From VRUE01 sp963699215 (GTDB lineage: Bacteria > Actinomycetota > Thermoleophilia > Solirubrobacterales > 70-9): a DNA stretch of 64,000 nucleotides. Of the stretch, positions 54,284 through 62,734 are shown piece after piece. Numbering within the stretch: position 1 is the first letter of the stretch; each line of letters starts with the position of its first letter. The stretch is taken from contig OY969422.1 in the NCBI GenBank assembly GCA_963699215.1, forward strand, positions 2,418,001 through 2,482,000. The letters are read 5' to 3'. A program made the position numbers and the translations under genes. The notes beneath the pieces were generated by a model that was not told the DNA's origin, did no database searches, and saw only the letters and a program-made list of their open reading frames with translations.

Positions 54284-55963
54284 ATGGACATCAATCTCTT
54301 CGACTACTTCGACGAAGCGGGAGACGGGGACGGAGCCCAGTCGCACTGGACCCTGCGCGCGCCCTACAGGCCCCACGACCGCTTCGACCTGATGCTGGTG
54401 CCGCAGGTCGCGGGCTGGCGGGAGGACCGCGACTCGCTCGGCGCCTTGGAGGAGATCGAGCAGCTGCCCTGGGTGGCGGCGGTCGAGCGCGAGGGCGACC
54501 AAACCTGGCTCCGCCTCGACGACGGCTGGGTGGCGCAGCGGGGAGCGGCGCTGGAGGAAGGGGAAGAAGCCGTCGCCGGCTGCGGCGACGTCGCCGCCGG
54601 ACATCGCTTCGCGCTCAACTTCTGGGACGCCAACTCGACCAAGGCGCTGCACATCGGCCACCTGCGCAACCTCGCCCTCGGCAACGCGCTCGGCAACTCG
54701 CTGGCCGAGGCCGGCGGCGAGGTCGAGCGCCGCAGCATCATCTGCGACATCGGCCGCAGCATGGGCGAGGCGATGGCCGGCGTCGTGCGCAGCGGCAAGT
54801 ACCCGCAGGGCTCGGCCGAGGGCAACGGGGTCAAGAGCGACCACTTCGTCGGCTACTGCTACGCCGACTACGTCAAGAACGGCGCCAACGGCGCCGCCCT
54901 CGGCCTCGCCCAGGACCACCCCGCCGACTCGCTGACGCGCGAGGTCGACGTGCACGAAGACAGCGCCGACGAGCTCTTGCAGCGGGTGCTGAACGGCGAC
55001 CAGACGGCGCTCGAGCTGTGGTCCCAGACGCGCGCCTGGGTGATCTCCGGCCAGCGCAAGACCCTGGCCCGGCTCGGCATCTACTTCGACCGCGTCTTCT
55101 TCGAGTCGGACTTCCTGCCCGAGGTGGGCGAACTGACCGAGCTCGGCCTGCAGGAGCGGACGCTGGAGAAACGGGTCGACGGCACGGTGATCTACATGAC
55201 CGGGCGCGAGGAGCTGGAGGAAATGCCGCTGGTGCGCTCGGACGGGGTGCCGACCCAGCACATGCGCGCCCTCGCCTACTGGCTGGCGGACACCGGGCTC
55301 GACGGCACCACCTCGGTCCAGGTCTGCGGCCAAGAGTGGTACGCCCACGTGACATGTCGCCGCCAGCTGATGGCCGAGCTGGTCCACACCGGCGAGGACA
55401 ACGGCTTCCATCCCTACCACGACATCTTCCACGGCATGGTCTCGCGCGAACGCGAAAAGATCGCCTCGAGCAAGAAAGACGCGGTCCTGATCGACCACCT
55501 GGTCGAGTGGATCGACGAGCAGATCGAGGCCGACCCGGGGCGCGAAGCCGTGCGGCGCAACAGCCCATCGCCCGACAAGGTCGCCTCGCAGGTCGCGCTC
55601 GGCTTCTTCCTCCTGCACACGGCGACCAAGCGGGTCGACTTCGAGCCGGAGAAGCTGATCGCCGACGACAAGGCGCTCGGCTGGGACCTGGTCCGGGCGC
55701 GGGCACGCGACGGCGATGGCACGGCGACGGTCGCCGAGCCGCAGCTCGATCCCGACTACCGCTTCGCCGTCGTCCAGGCGGAGACCTACGGGCGACTGCT
55801 CGGGCGCGTGCCGCAGAACCTCAAGGTCGCGCCGCTGGCCCGCTACGCCTCGCACCTGGCGCGCTGGCAGAACGAGGAGGAGCGGGCGCCGCACGTCGCC
55901 CGCGTCGTCCGCTCGACCCTCGACCGCACCGCCCGCTGCCTCGGCATGGAGGGAGCGGCATGA
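54284..55963 (+). CDS. ArgRS-like class I aminoacyl-tRNA synthetase, probable biosynthetic paralogue
   Basis: A 559-residue protein; the ATG at 54284 (GGGAG upstream) is chosen because an earlier GTG lies inside the tRNA. WDANSTKALHIGHLRNLALGNAL carries the HIGH motif (residue about 123), EREKIASSKKDAVLIDHL is a variant KMSKS region (about 392), and the C-terminus has a DALR-type anticodon-binding domain (YGRLLGRVPQNLKVAPLARY, DRTARCLGM). The N-terminal Add-1 domain seems shorter and different from housekeeping ArgRS. Its stop overlaps the next gene of a natural-product-type operon, so it likely supplies an activated amino acid or aminoacyl-tRNA to it. It could instead be the only ArgRS. Confidence 0.85.
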   Translation: MDINLFDYFDEAGDGDGAQSHWTLRAPYRPHDRFDLMLVPQVAGWREDRDSLGALEEIEQLPWVAAVEREGDQTWLRLDDGWVAQRGAALEEGEEAVAGCGDVAAGHRFALNFWDANSTKALHIGHLRNLALGNALGNSLAEAGGEVERRSIICDIGRSMGEAMAGVVRSGKYPQGSAEGNGVKSDHFVGYCYADYVKNGANGAALGLAQDHPADSLTREVDVHEDSADELLQRVLNGDQTALELWSQTRAWVISGQRKTLARLGIYFDRVFFESDFLPEVGELTELGLQERTLEKRVDGTVIYMTGREELEEMPLVRSDGVPTQHMRALAYWLADTGLDGTTSVQVCGQEWYAHVTCRRQLMAELVHTGEDNGFHPYHDIFHGMVSREREKIASSKKDAVLIDHLVEWIDEQIEADPGREAVRRNSPSPDKVASQVALGFFLLHTATKRVDFEPEKLIADDKALGWDLVRARARDGDGTATVAEPQLDPDYRFAVVQAETYGRLLGRVPQNLKVAPLARYASHLARWQNEEERAPHVARVVRSTLDRTARCLGMEGAA

Positions 55964-58119
55964 GGACCCTGCTGGTCGACAACCACGACTCCTACACCTA
56001 CAACGTCTTCCACCTGCTGGCCGGCGTCTCCGGCGAAGAGCCGATCGTGGTCGACAACGACGCCGTCTCCTGGCGGGCGCTCTCGCGCTGGGACTTCGAC
56101 GCGATCGTCCTCTCCCCCGGCCCCGGCAGCCCGGAGCGCTGGCACGACTTCTGCGTCTGCAACGACATCCTCCGCTACAGCGAGATCCCGGTGCTCGGCA
56201 TCTGCCTCGGCCACCAGGGGCTGGGCCACCTGCTCGACGGCAAGGTCGGCAGCGCGCCGGAGGCGATGCACGGGCGGCTCAGCCGCATCCACCATGAGGA
56301 CGACGGCCTCTTCGAGGGCATCCCGCAGGACTTCCCGGTCGTCCGCTACCACTCGCTGGCGATCACCGACATGGGGCCCGACGGGCACGTCACCGCCTGG
56401 GCCGACGACGGCGTCGTGATGGGGATCGAACACCGCCGGCGGCCGATGTGGGGCGTCCAGTTCCACCCCGAGTCGATCGCCACCGAGCACGGCGCGCGGC
56501 TGGTCGAGAACTTCTACGGGCTCGCCCGCAAGCTGCGCTCGCCGCGCTGGCGCGGCGCCAAACAGCCGCTCCAGGCGCCGCCCCGCAGCCAGGTACGGCG
56601 TGCGCGCAGCGGCAGCGGCGAGAGCGAGTTGCGGCTGCGCACGATCCCCGGCGAGCCCTCGACCGAGGCGCTCTTCGAACGGCTCTTCGGCGGCGCCGAG
56701 TACGCCTTCTGGCTCGACAGCGCCGATGCGCCGACGCGCCTCGCGCAGCGCTCCTTCCTCGGCACCAGCGCCGGCGCCGGGCGCTGCGTGCTCGAGTACG
56801 ACGTCGAGTCCGGAACCGCAATCCGGCGCGGCGCCGGCGACGAGACCGCCGAGCGCGCCTCGATCTTCGACTTGCTCGATCGCGAACTATCGAAGCACGC
56901 GATCGAGCCACCCCCCGCCGACCTCCCGCCCGGATTGATGGGCGGCTTCGTCGGCTATCTCGGCTACGAGCTGAAGGCGGACTGCGGGTCGCCAAACGTG
57001 CATCGGTCGGATACGCCCGATGCAGTGATGATGCTCGCCAACCGTCTCATCGCCGTCGACCACGTGCGTCAAAGGACGCACGTCGTCGCGCTCTGCCACG
57101 GCGACGAGACGGAGGCAGAGCGTTGGCTCGAGCTGGCCGAGGCGGCGGTTCGGGAGACGCTGGCCACGCCTCCCGAACCCGCCGCACCGCTTGCCCTGAG
57201 CGAGGGGCCGGCCGCCTCCCACGTCCGCTTCCGGTGCGGCCGCGGCCGCGAGCGCTACCTCGCCGACATCGCCCGCAGCCAGGCCGAACTGGCCGCGGGC
57301 GAGTCCTACGAGGTCTGCCTCACCGATCAGATCTCGACCGACGCCAGCCCCGACCCGTTCGACCTCTACCGGCTGCTGCGACGCCGCAACCCCGCCCCCT
57401 TCGCCGCCTACCTGAAGCTCGGCGAGGTGGCGGTGGTCAGCTCCTCGCCGGAGCGCTTCCTCTCGGTCGACCGCGAGCGCCAGGTCGAGGCGCGCCCGAT
57501 CAAGGGGACCAGCTCGCGCGCAGACGACCCGCGACGGGACGCGGAGCTGAAGGCGGAGCTGACCGAAGACGAGAAGACCTACGCCGAGCACCTGATGATC
57601 GTCGACCTGCTGCGCAACGACCTCGGCCGCGTCTGCGAGGTCGGCAGCGTCGGCGTCCCCGAGCTGATGATCGTCGAGGACTACTCCACCGTGCACCAGC
57701 TGATCTCGACCGTGAGCGGCGTGCTGGACACCGAACGGACGGTGGCGGAATGCGCCCGCGCCTGCTTCCCCGGCGGCTCGATGACCGGCGCGCCGAAGGA
57801 GCGCACGATGGAGATCATCGACGACCTCGAGGACGAGGCGCGCGGCGTCTACTCGGGCGCGATCGGCTGGTTCGGCGTCGACGGCGCGATGGACCTCAGC
57901 ATCGTCATCCGCACGATCGTGATGCGGCCGGGCCGGACCACGATCGGCGCCGGCGGCGCGATCGTCATGCAGTCCGACCCGGAGGACGAGTTCGACGAGA
58001 TCCTGCTGAAGGCGCGGGCGCCGATGGCGACGATCGCCGAGGCGGTCACCGGCAGCGCCGCGGCGGAGGCCTGGTCGGTGGAGCTGGAGCCGCAGGCGGA
58101 GGCCGCCGGAGTCCCATGA
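55960..58119 (+). CDS. Aminodeoxychorismate synthase, PabA-PabB fusion (PapA-like)
   Basis: A 719-residue fusion. Residues 1-190 are a class I glutamine amidotransferase: VDNHDSYTYNVFHLLA, LSPGPGSPE, catalytic Cys in ILGICLGHQGLGHLL-type GICLGHQ, and HPES. Residues about 215-700 are the chorismate-binding domain: VSSSPERFLSVD, EARPIKGTSSR with the Lys typical of PabB rather than TrpE, DLLRNDLGRVCEVGSVGVPEL, FPGGSMTGAPKERTMEIID and GAGGAIVMQSDP. It converts chorismate to 4-amino-4-deoxychorismate. The neighbouring chorismate mutase suggests the p-aminophenylalanine route rather than folate synthesis. Start overlaps the ArgRS-like stop. Confidence 0.93.
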   Translation: MRTLLVDNHDSYTYNVFHLLAGVSGEEPIVVDNDAVSWRALSRWDFDAIVLSPGPGSPERWHDFCVCNDILRYSEIPVLGICLGHQGLGHLLDGKVGSAPEAMHGRLSRIHHEDDGLFEGIPQDFPVVRYHSLAITDMGPDGHVTAWADDGVVMGIEHRRRPMWGVQFHPESIATEHGARLVENFYGLARKLRSPRWRGAKQPLQAPPRSQVRRARSGSGESELRLRTIPGEPSTEALFERLFGGAEYAFWLDSADAPTRLAQRSFLGTSAGAGRCVLEYDVESGTAIRRGAGDETAERASIFDLLDRELSKHAIEPPPADLPPGLMGGFVGYLGYELKADCGSPNVHRSDTPDAVMMLANRLIAVDHVRQRTHVVALCHGDETEAERWLELAEAAVRETLATPPEPAAPLALSEGPAASHVRFRCGRGRERYLADIARSQAELAAGESYEVCLTDQISTDASPDPFDLYRLLRRRNPAPFAAYLKLGEVAVVSSSPERFLSVDRERQVEARPIKGTSSRADDPRRDAELKAELTEDEKTYAEHLMIVDLLRNDLGRVCEVGSVGVPELMIVEDYSTVHQLISTVSGVLDTERTVAECARACFPGGSMTGAPKERTMEIIDDLEDEARGVYSGAIGWFGVDGAMDLSIVIRTIVMRPGRTTIGAGGAIVMQSDPEDEFDEILLKARAPMATIAEAVTGSAAAEAWSVELEPQAEAAGVP

Positions 58120-58187
58120 GCGCGGAGCGACCAAGCGTGCATATCTGGTTCTTCGCGCCGGGAGCGGAGCGGGAGAATTTGAGGTGA
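58116..58187 (+). CDS. Candidate 23-residue coupled ORF
   Basis: An ATG at 58116 overlaps the aminodeoxychorismate synthase stop (ATGA) and its TGA overlaps the GTG of the GNAT gene (GTGA). It encodes 23 residues, starting MSAERPSVHIWFF and ending GAERENLR. The double overlap fits a translated link in the operon. It could be a real peptide, or the true N-terminus of the GNAT protein separated by a one-base error. Confidence 0.4.
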   Translation: MSAERPSVHIWFFAPGAERENLR

Positions 58188-58699
58188 GCGATCCGAGTCC
58201 GACCGTGCCCGAGGCGCCACCCGGCTCGGGGCCGGCGGCGAGCGCTCGCGTCCGCCCGGCGTCGGCCGGGGACGCGCCGGCGGTGGCGGCCGCGGTCGAG
58301 GCGCTGCTGATCGAGCTGGGCGGCGAGCGGCCCTCGACGGAGGCGCTGCAGGCAGCGGCGCGGGGCCTGGCCGAGGATCGCCAGGCCGGGGCCCTGCTGG
58401 TAGCCGAGAGCGACGGGGCAGTCGTCGGCTTCATCGCGGCGAGCTGGCAGTACGCGATCCACGTGCCCGGGCGCTACGGCACGGTCCAGGATCTCTGGGT
58501 TCACCCCGAGTGGCGCAGCCGGGCGCTGGGGCGCGAGCTGGTCGACGCGCTGGTCGAGCAGGCGGTCGAGATCGGCGTGCCGCGGCTCGAGGTCGGCCTG
58601 CCGCAGGAGAGCTTCGCCCAGCTCGCCGCGACCGAACGGTTCTACCGCCAGAACGACTTCAGCCCGCTTGGCCCGCGAATGCGGCGGTTGCTGGGATGA
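58184..58699 (+). CDS. GNAT-family acetyltransferase in the biosynthetic operon
   Basis: A 171-residue protein from a GTG at 58184. The GNAT core begins RVRPASAGDAPAVAAAVEALL, and motif A is QDLWVHPEWRSRALGRELVDALV (acetyl-CoA loop), then GVPRLEVGLPQESFAQLAATERFYRQNDF. It may acylate an amine intermediate, or, given the ArgRS-like gene, act as a GNAT-fold aminoacyl transferase. Its stop overlaps the next gene. The acceptor is unknown. Confidence 0.85.
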   Translation: MSDPSPTVPEAPPGSGPAASARVRPASAGDAPAVAAAVEALLIELGGERPSTEALQAAARGLAEDRQAGALLVAESDGAVVGFIAASWQYAIHVPGRYGTVQDLWVHPEWRSRALGRELVDALVEQAVEIGVPRLEVGLPQESFAQLAATERFYRQNDFSPLGPRMRRLLG

Positions 58700-59670
58700 G
58701 CGCGGAGCTGCTGATGGTCGAGCAGCGGCGCGGCGGCGGGGGCAGCGACGACGGCGCCGTCTGGATCCTCGAAGGAGGGCGCGTGCTTCCCGGCGCCGAC
58801 GACAACCGCCGCATGGCCGAGGTGCGTAGCGGCCTCGTCTGCCACGGCAGCGTGCGGGCCATCGCCCCCGACACCTCCGGCGAGGACGTGGAGAAGGTGC
58901 TCGGGGCCGTGCACGAAGCCGATTACCTGACGGCGCTCGACCGCGCCCCCGAGGAGCCGGTGGTGATGCCGGAGCTGACGCCGCCCGGGCTGCCACCCGA
59001 CATCCCGGTCAGCGCCGGGCTGGTCGCAGCCGCCCGGGAGGGGGTGCGGACGGCGATCGCAGCGGCGACGCACCTGACCGAGGGCGCCCGCTTCTCCTAC
59101 GCGCTCTGCCGCCCCCCCGGCCACCACGCCGGCCCCGACTGGTTCGCCGGCTACTGCTATCTCAACTCGGCCGCGGCGGCGGCGCTGACCCTGCGCGACG
59201 GGGGCCTGCGGCCGGTCGGCGTCCTCGACCTCGACCTGCACTACCCGAACGGGACGGCGGCGATCGTCGCCAACATGGACGACGTCAGCCTGCACTCGCT
59301 GCACGCCTGGCCGGTGACCAACGTCGCAGCCCAGACCGTGACGCCGAGCAGCGAGCGCGAACGGGTGGTCGAGTTCACCGGCAGCCCCGCCGCCGCCACC
59401 TACCTGGACGCCGTCGCCCGCTCGGTCGAGGCGCTCGGCCAGACCTGCGAGGCGCTCGTCGTCTCGCTCGGCTACGACACGGTGGCGGGCGACCCGCACG
59501 GCAGCTGGGGCTTCTCGCCGACGATCTTCGCCCAGATCGGTCGCCTGCTCGCCTCCTCTGGACTGCCGATCTGCGTGGTCCAGGAGGGCGGCTACGCGCT
59601 GCAGACCCTCGCCGCCTGCAGCTACGCCTTCGCCGCCGGCCTGCTCGACGAGGGGGTGGTGCCGGTATGA
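58696..59670 (+). CDS. Histone-deacetylase-like amidohydrolase
   Basis: A 324-residue zinc amidohydrolase of the HDAC/acetylpolyamine deacetylase superfamily. CRPPGHHAGPDWFAGYCYLNSAAAAAL carries the His-His active-site pair, VGVLDLDLHYPNGTAAIV the zinc Asp and His, and LGYDTVAGDPHGSWGFSP the third zinc Asp. PYGGYALQTL-type EGGYALQTLA is the C-terminal Gly-Gly-Tyr signature. Such enzymes remove acetyl or acyl groups from amines. Paired with a GNAT it may form a protect/deprotect couple. Starts with ATGA overlap. Confidence 0.9.
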   Translation: MSAELLMVEQRRGGGGSDDGAVWILEGGRVLPGADDNRRMAEVRSGLVCHGSVRAIAPDTSGEDVEKVLGAVHEADYLTALDRAPEEPVVMPELTPPGLPPDIPVSAGLVAAAREGVRTAIAAATHLTEGARFSYALCRPPGHHAGPDWFAGYCYLNSAAAAALTLRDGGLRPVGVLDLDLHYPNGTAAIVANMDDVSLHSLHAWPVTNVAAQTVTPSSERERVVEFTGSPAAATYLDAVARSVEALGQTCEALVVSLGYDTVAGDPHGSWGFSPTIFAQIGRLLASSGLPICVVQEGGYALQTLAACSYAFAAGLLDEGVVPV

Positions 59671-59980
59671 GCGAGGGGCTCGAGCCGTACCGCCGCCGCC
59701 TCGACGACCTCGACGACGAGATCGCCCGCCTGCTCGGCGAGCGCTTCGAGATCTGCCGCGGAGATCGCGCGCTACAAGCGCGCCCACGAGATCCCGATGA
59801 TGCAGCCCGACCGGGTCGTCGCGGTGCGCGCGCGCTACCTGGCCCGCGGCGAGGAAGCCAAGCTGCCGGCGAAGTTCACCGCCGACCTCTTCGAGCTGCT
59901 GATCGCCGCCACCTGCAAGGAGGAGGACGAGCTGATGGCGGCGCTCGACGCTGCGGATGCGGGTCAGGCGCAATGGGTGA
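59667..59980 (+). CDS. Small chorismate mutase-type protein (AroQ fold, PapB-like), one frameshift
   Basis: The ATG at 59667 overlaps the deacetylase stop. It begins EPYRRRLDDLDDEIARLLGERFEIC, then a one-base shift near 59760 leads to EIARYKRAHEIPMMQPDRV and FTADLFELLIAATCKEEDELM. These are the three helices of an AroQ chorismate mutase with conserved Arg, Lys and Glu positions. The -CKEEDELM end is seen in 4-amino-4-deoxychorismate mutases (PapB/CmlD). Together with the PabAB fusion it would give 4-amino-4-deoxyprephenate. The exact stop is uncertain because the frame runs into the P450. Confidence 0.82.
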
Positions 59981-61362
59981 GGAGAGAGCGACGCGGAGGG
60001 CCGGGGGAGCGCCACGCTGCCCCCCGGCCCGCGCATGCCCCGCGCCCTGCAGGCGGTCGGCTGGACGCGGCGCCCGCTACCCGTTCCTGAAGCGCTGCCA
60101 GCGAACGCTACGGCGACATCTTCACGCTGCGCATCCTGCACTCGGGCACTGGGTCTTCCTCTGCGACCCGGAGGACGTCAAACGCGTCTTCACCGCCGCC
60201 GCCGGCAGCCTCGGCGTCGACCTCGCCAACCCGCTGCTGCTGCCGGTTCTCGGCCCGCGCTCGGTGATGCTGCTGGAAGAGCCGGACCACATGACCCGCC
60301 GCAGGCTGATGCTGCCGTCCTTCCACGGCAAGCGGACGGGAGCCGACGCCGAGATGATGGCCGAGGTGGCGCGCAGCGCGGTCCGGCGCTGGCCGGTCGG
60401 CGAGCCGTTCGAGCTCTGGCCGCGGATGCAGGCGATCACCCAGGAGGTGGTGATGCGCTCCGTCTTCGGCCCCGACGCGGAGGGCCGGCTGGACCGGCTG
60501 CGCGACCTGCTGCACCGGCTGACGCAGGCTGGCTCAACGATCCGCGCAACCTGAGCGCCGCTGGCGGCGCTCGGCCCGCGCTGGCTCTCGCGCAGCCGCG
60601 GGTTCCGCGCGGCGATGGCACCGGTCGAGGAGGCGGTGCTGGAGGAGGTCGACCGGCGCCGGCGCGCCGGCGAGAACGGGCGCAAGGACATCGTCTCGAT
60701 GCTGGTCGAGGCGCGCTACGAGGACGGCTCGCCGCTGAGCGAGCAGCGACCTGCGCGACGAACTGATGACCCTGCTCACCGACGGCCCGACCTCGACCTC
60801 GCTGGCCTGGGTCTTCGAGCGGCTGCTGCGCAACCCGGAGAAGCTGGCGCGCCTGCAGGAGGAGGTCCTGGCGAACGAGGAGGACTCCTACCTCGACGCC
60901 GTGGTGAAGGAGACGCTGCGGCTCTGCCCGCCGGTGCCGGTGGTCGTCCGCCGCCTGCTGGAGCCGATGGAGCTGGGCGGCTACGAGCTGCCGGCCGGGA
61001 CCACGGTCGCCCCCTGCGTCTACCTGATCCACCGCAACGAGGAGATCTACCCTCACCCGCGCCGCTTCCTGCCGGAGCGCTTCCTCGAGCGCCCGCCCGG
61101 CACCTACACCTGGATCCCCTTCGGCGGCGGCACGCGCCGCTGCCTCGCCGCCAGCTACGCCGAACTGGAGATGAAGCGGGTGCTGCGCACGGTGCTGAGC
61201 GAGGTCGAGCTGCGGCCGGCCGACAGCGACTCCGAGCGGGCGCGGAAAAGCGCGATCTCCTTCAGTCCCGACCAGCGCGGCCGCGTCGTCGCCGAACCCC
61301 TGACGCCGGCCCCGACCAGCCACGCAGCCGAGCCATGGCAGCCGAGTCCGACCTACTCGTAG
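59973..61362 (+). CDS. Cytochrome P450, frameshifted
   Basis: ATG at 59973. After shifts near 60020 and 60110, the frame gives VFLCDPEDVKRVFTAAAGS, LGPRSVMLLEEPDHMTRRRLMLPSFHG; a break near 60540 and one near 60750 lead to ELMTLLTDGPTSTSLAWVFER (I helix), DAVVKETLRLCPPVPVVVRR (ExxR) and WIPFGGGTRRCLAASYAELEM with the haem-binding Cys. The usual acidic-Thr pair of the I helix is replaced by P-T-S-T, a hint of unusual chemistry. It ends at 61362, overlapping the next gene by 28 bases. Confidence 0.9.
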
Positions 61363-62731
61363 TCGGCGCCGGCGCCAAGGCCGCGGGGATCGCGACCAAG
61401 GTGCACGCGCTGAACAGGCTCGGGCTCGGGCCGATCTCGCTGAAGATCGTCGAGGGGACCGAGCGTCGCCGCCTCCTGGCAGGGGCGCAACGGGATGACC
61501 TCGGGCGAGGAGCCGCTGGCGGTGACGCCGATCAAGGACGTCGGCTTCCCCTACCAGAGTCATCGCGAGTTCGGCGAGGCCGGCGAGGCGATCGACGCGG
61601 CGGCGATGCAGTTCTCCTGGCAGCGCTACATGGTCGCCAGGCGGCGCTACGCGCGCTGGATCGACGCCGGCTCGCCGCCGGTGCGCCACCGCGACTACGG
61701 CGAGTACCTGACCTGGGTGCTCGACGCGCGCCACCGAGGGGATCGCCCACGTCGAGCGGGCGGGTCACCGCAGGTCTCGCTCGAGGCCGACGAGCGCTGG
61801 GCGGTCGAGGTCGAGGAGCACGGACGGAACCTCGCGCCACTCGTCCGGCGGCGCGCTGGTCCTGACCGGTCCCGGCATCCACCGCGCCTTCCCCCACGAG
61901 CCCGGGATCGCCTCGCGGGTCTTCCACTGCGACAGCAGGCGCGAGGAGTTCGCCCAGCTGCCTGAGGACCGCAGCTGCGACGTCGCGATCGTCGGCGGCG
62001 GCGAGAGCGCGCTCAGCTGCGTGATGTTCCTGCGCGGCTTCCGGCCGCAGGCGCGGTTCACCGTCTACACGCCGATGCTGCCGATGAGCCGCGGCGAGAG
62101 CTTCCTCGAGAACCGCGTCTTCTCGAACCCCGACGAGGTCGAATGGACCGCGCTCGACCAGACCGACGCGGCGCGATTTCGTCAAGCACTGCGACCGCGG
62201 CGTCTTCGACCCGCCGAGCCTGGCGGCGATCGCCTACGACGACCGCTGCCCGCTTCGTCACCGGCCGCGTCGTCGACGTCGCCGCCGCCGACGGCGGCGA
62301 GGGCGTGCGCGCTCGAGTACGAGTCGCCCGAAGGCATCGCCAGCCCGAGCACGACTACGTCGTCAACTGCACCGGCTTCGACCTGCTGGCCCAGCTGCGC
62401 GACCCTCTTCCCGGCGCAGACGCGGGCTGAGATCGAGCGCCGGGTCGGGCCGCTCTGGGACCGCCCGCCGGGACCGAGGTGCCGATCGGCCGCGCACCTG
62501 GAGCTGAAGGGCATGCTGCCGCGCCTGCACATCCCCGGCCTCGCCGGGCTGAGCCAGGGCCCGGGCTTCGCCAACCTCGGCGCGCTCGGGCTTCTGGCCA
62601 ACCGCGTGTTACAACCTTTTTATTTGACTTCATCTGACCTATCCAATAGGGTCGCGAAATGGGAGTTGGATCAGTGGCGGGCACGGGGTACGACTCTCGC
62701 TCACCCGCCCTTACCTAGAGAGGGCGGGTGA
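61335..62731 (+). CDS. SidA/IucD-type flavin N-monooxygenase, frameshifted
   Basis: ATG at 61335 starts AAESDLLVVGAGAKAAGIATKVHALN, with a FAD loop in the pattern of lysine/ornithine N-hydroxylases. After a shift near 61470: NGMTSGEEPLAVTPIKDVGFPYQS and YGEYLTWVLDAR; later pieces include GPGIHRAFPHEPG, VAIVGGGESALSCVMFLRGF (NADPH site), RGESFLENRVFSNPDEVEW and LPRLHIPGLAGLSQGPGF. Breaks are near 61740, 61825, 62175, 62250 and 62410. It would hydroxylate a primary amine. The frame runs on to 62731 through an AT-rich, promoter-like stretch, so the true stop may be near 62610. Confidence 0.85.
62624..62652 (+). promoter_or_regulatory. Probable promoter of the lipoprotein gene
   Basis: TTGACT (62624-62629), a 17-base spacer, then TAGGGT (62647-62652), within an unusually AT-rich patch. 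It lies about 83 bases upstream of the ATG at 62735, with a hairpin between. Confidence 0.55.
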
Positions 62732-62734
62732 GCG
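62698..62734 (+). promoter_or_regulatory. Perfect 14-bp hairpin covering the ribosome-binding site of the lipoprotein gene
   Basis: CGCTCACCCGCCCT (62698-62711) pairs perfectly with AGGGCGGGTGAGCG (62721-62734) around a 9-base loop. The right arm, which ends immediately before the ATG at 62735, contains the only plausible ribosome-binding site (AGGGCGG). In the mRNA the site would be hidden, which suggests translational control. It could also be a terminator for the operon upstream. Confidence 0.65.

Noticed and set aside
55960..58119. Anthranilate synthase (TrpE-TrpG fusion) as identity of the fusion gene
   Set aside because: The PIKGT motif with Lys matches aminodeoxychorismate synthase; TrpE enzymes usually have Ala there. 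Isochorismate- or phenazine-type enzymes were also considered but fit the context less well.
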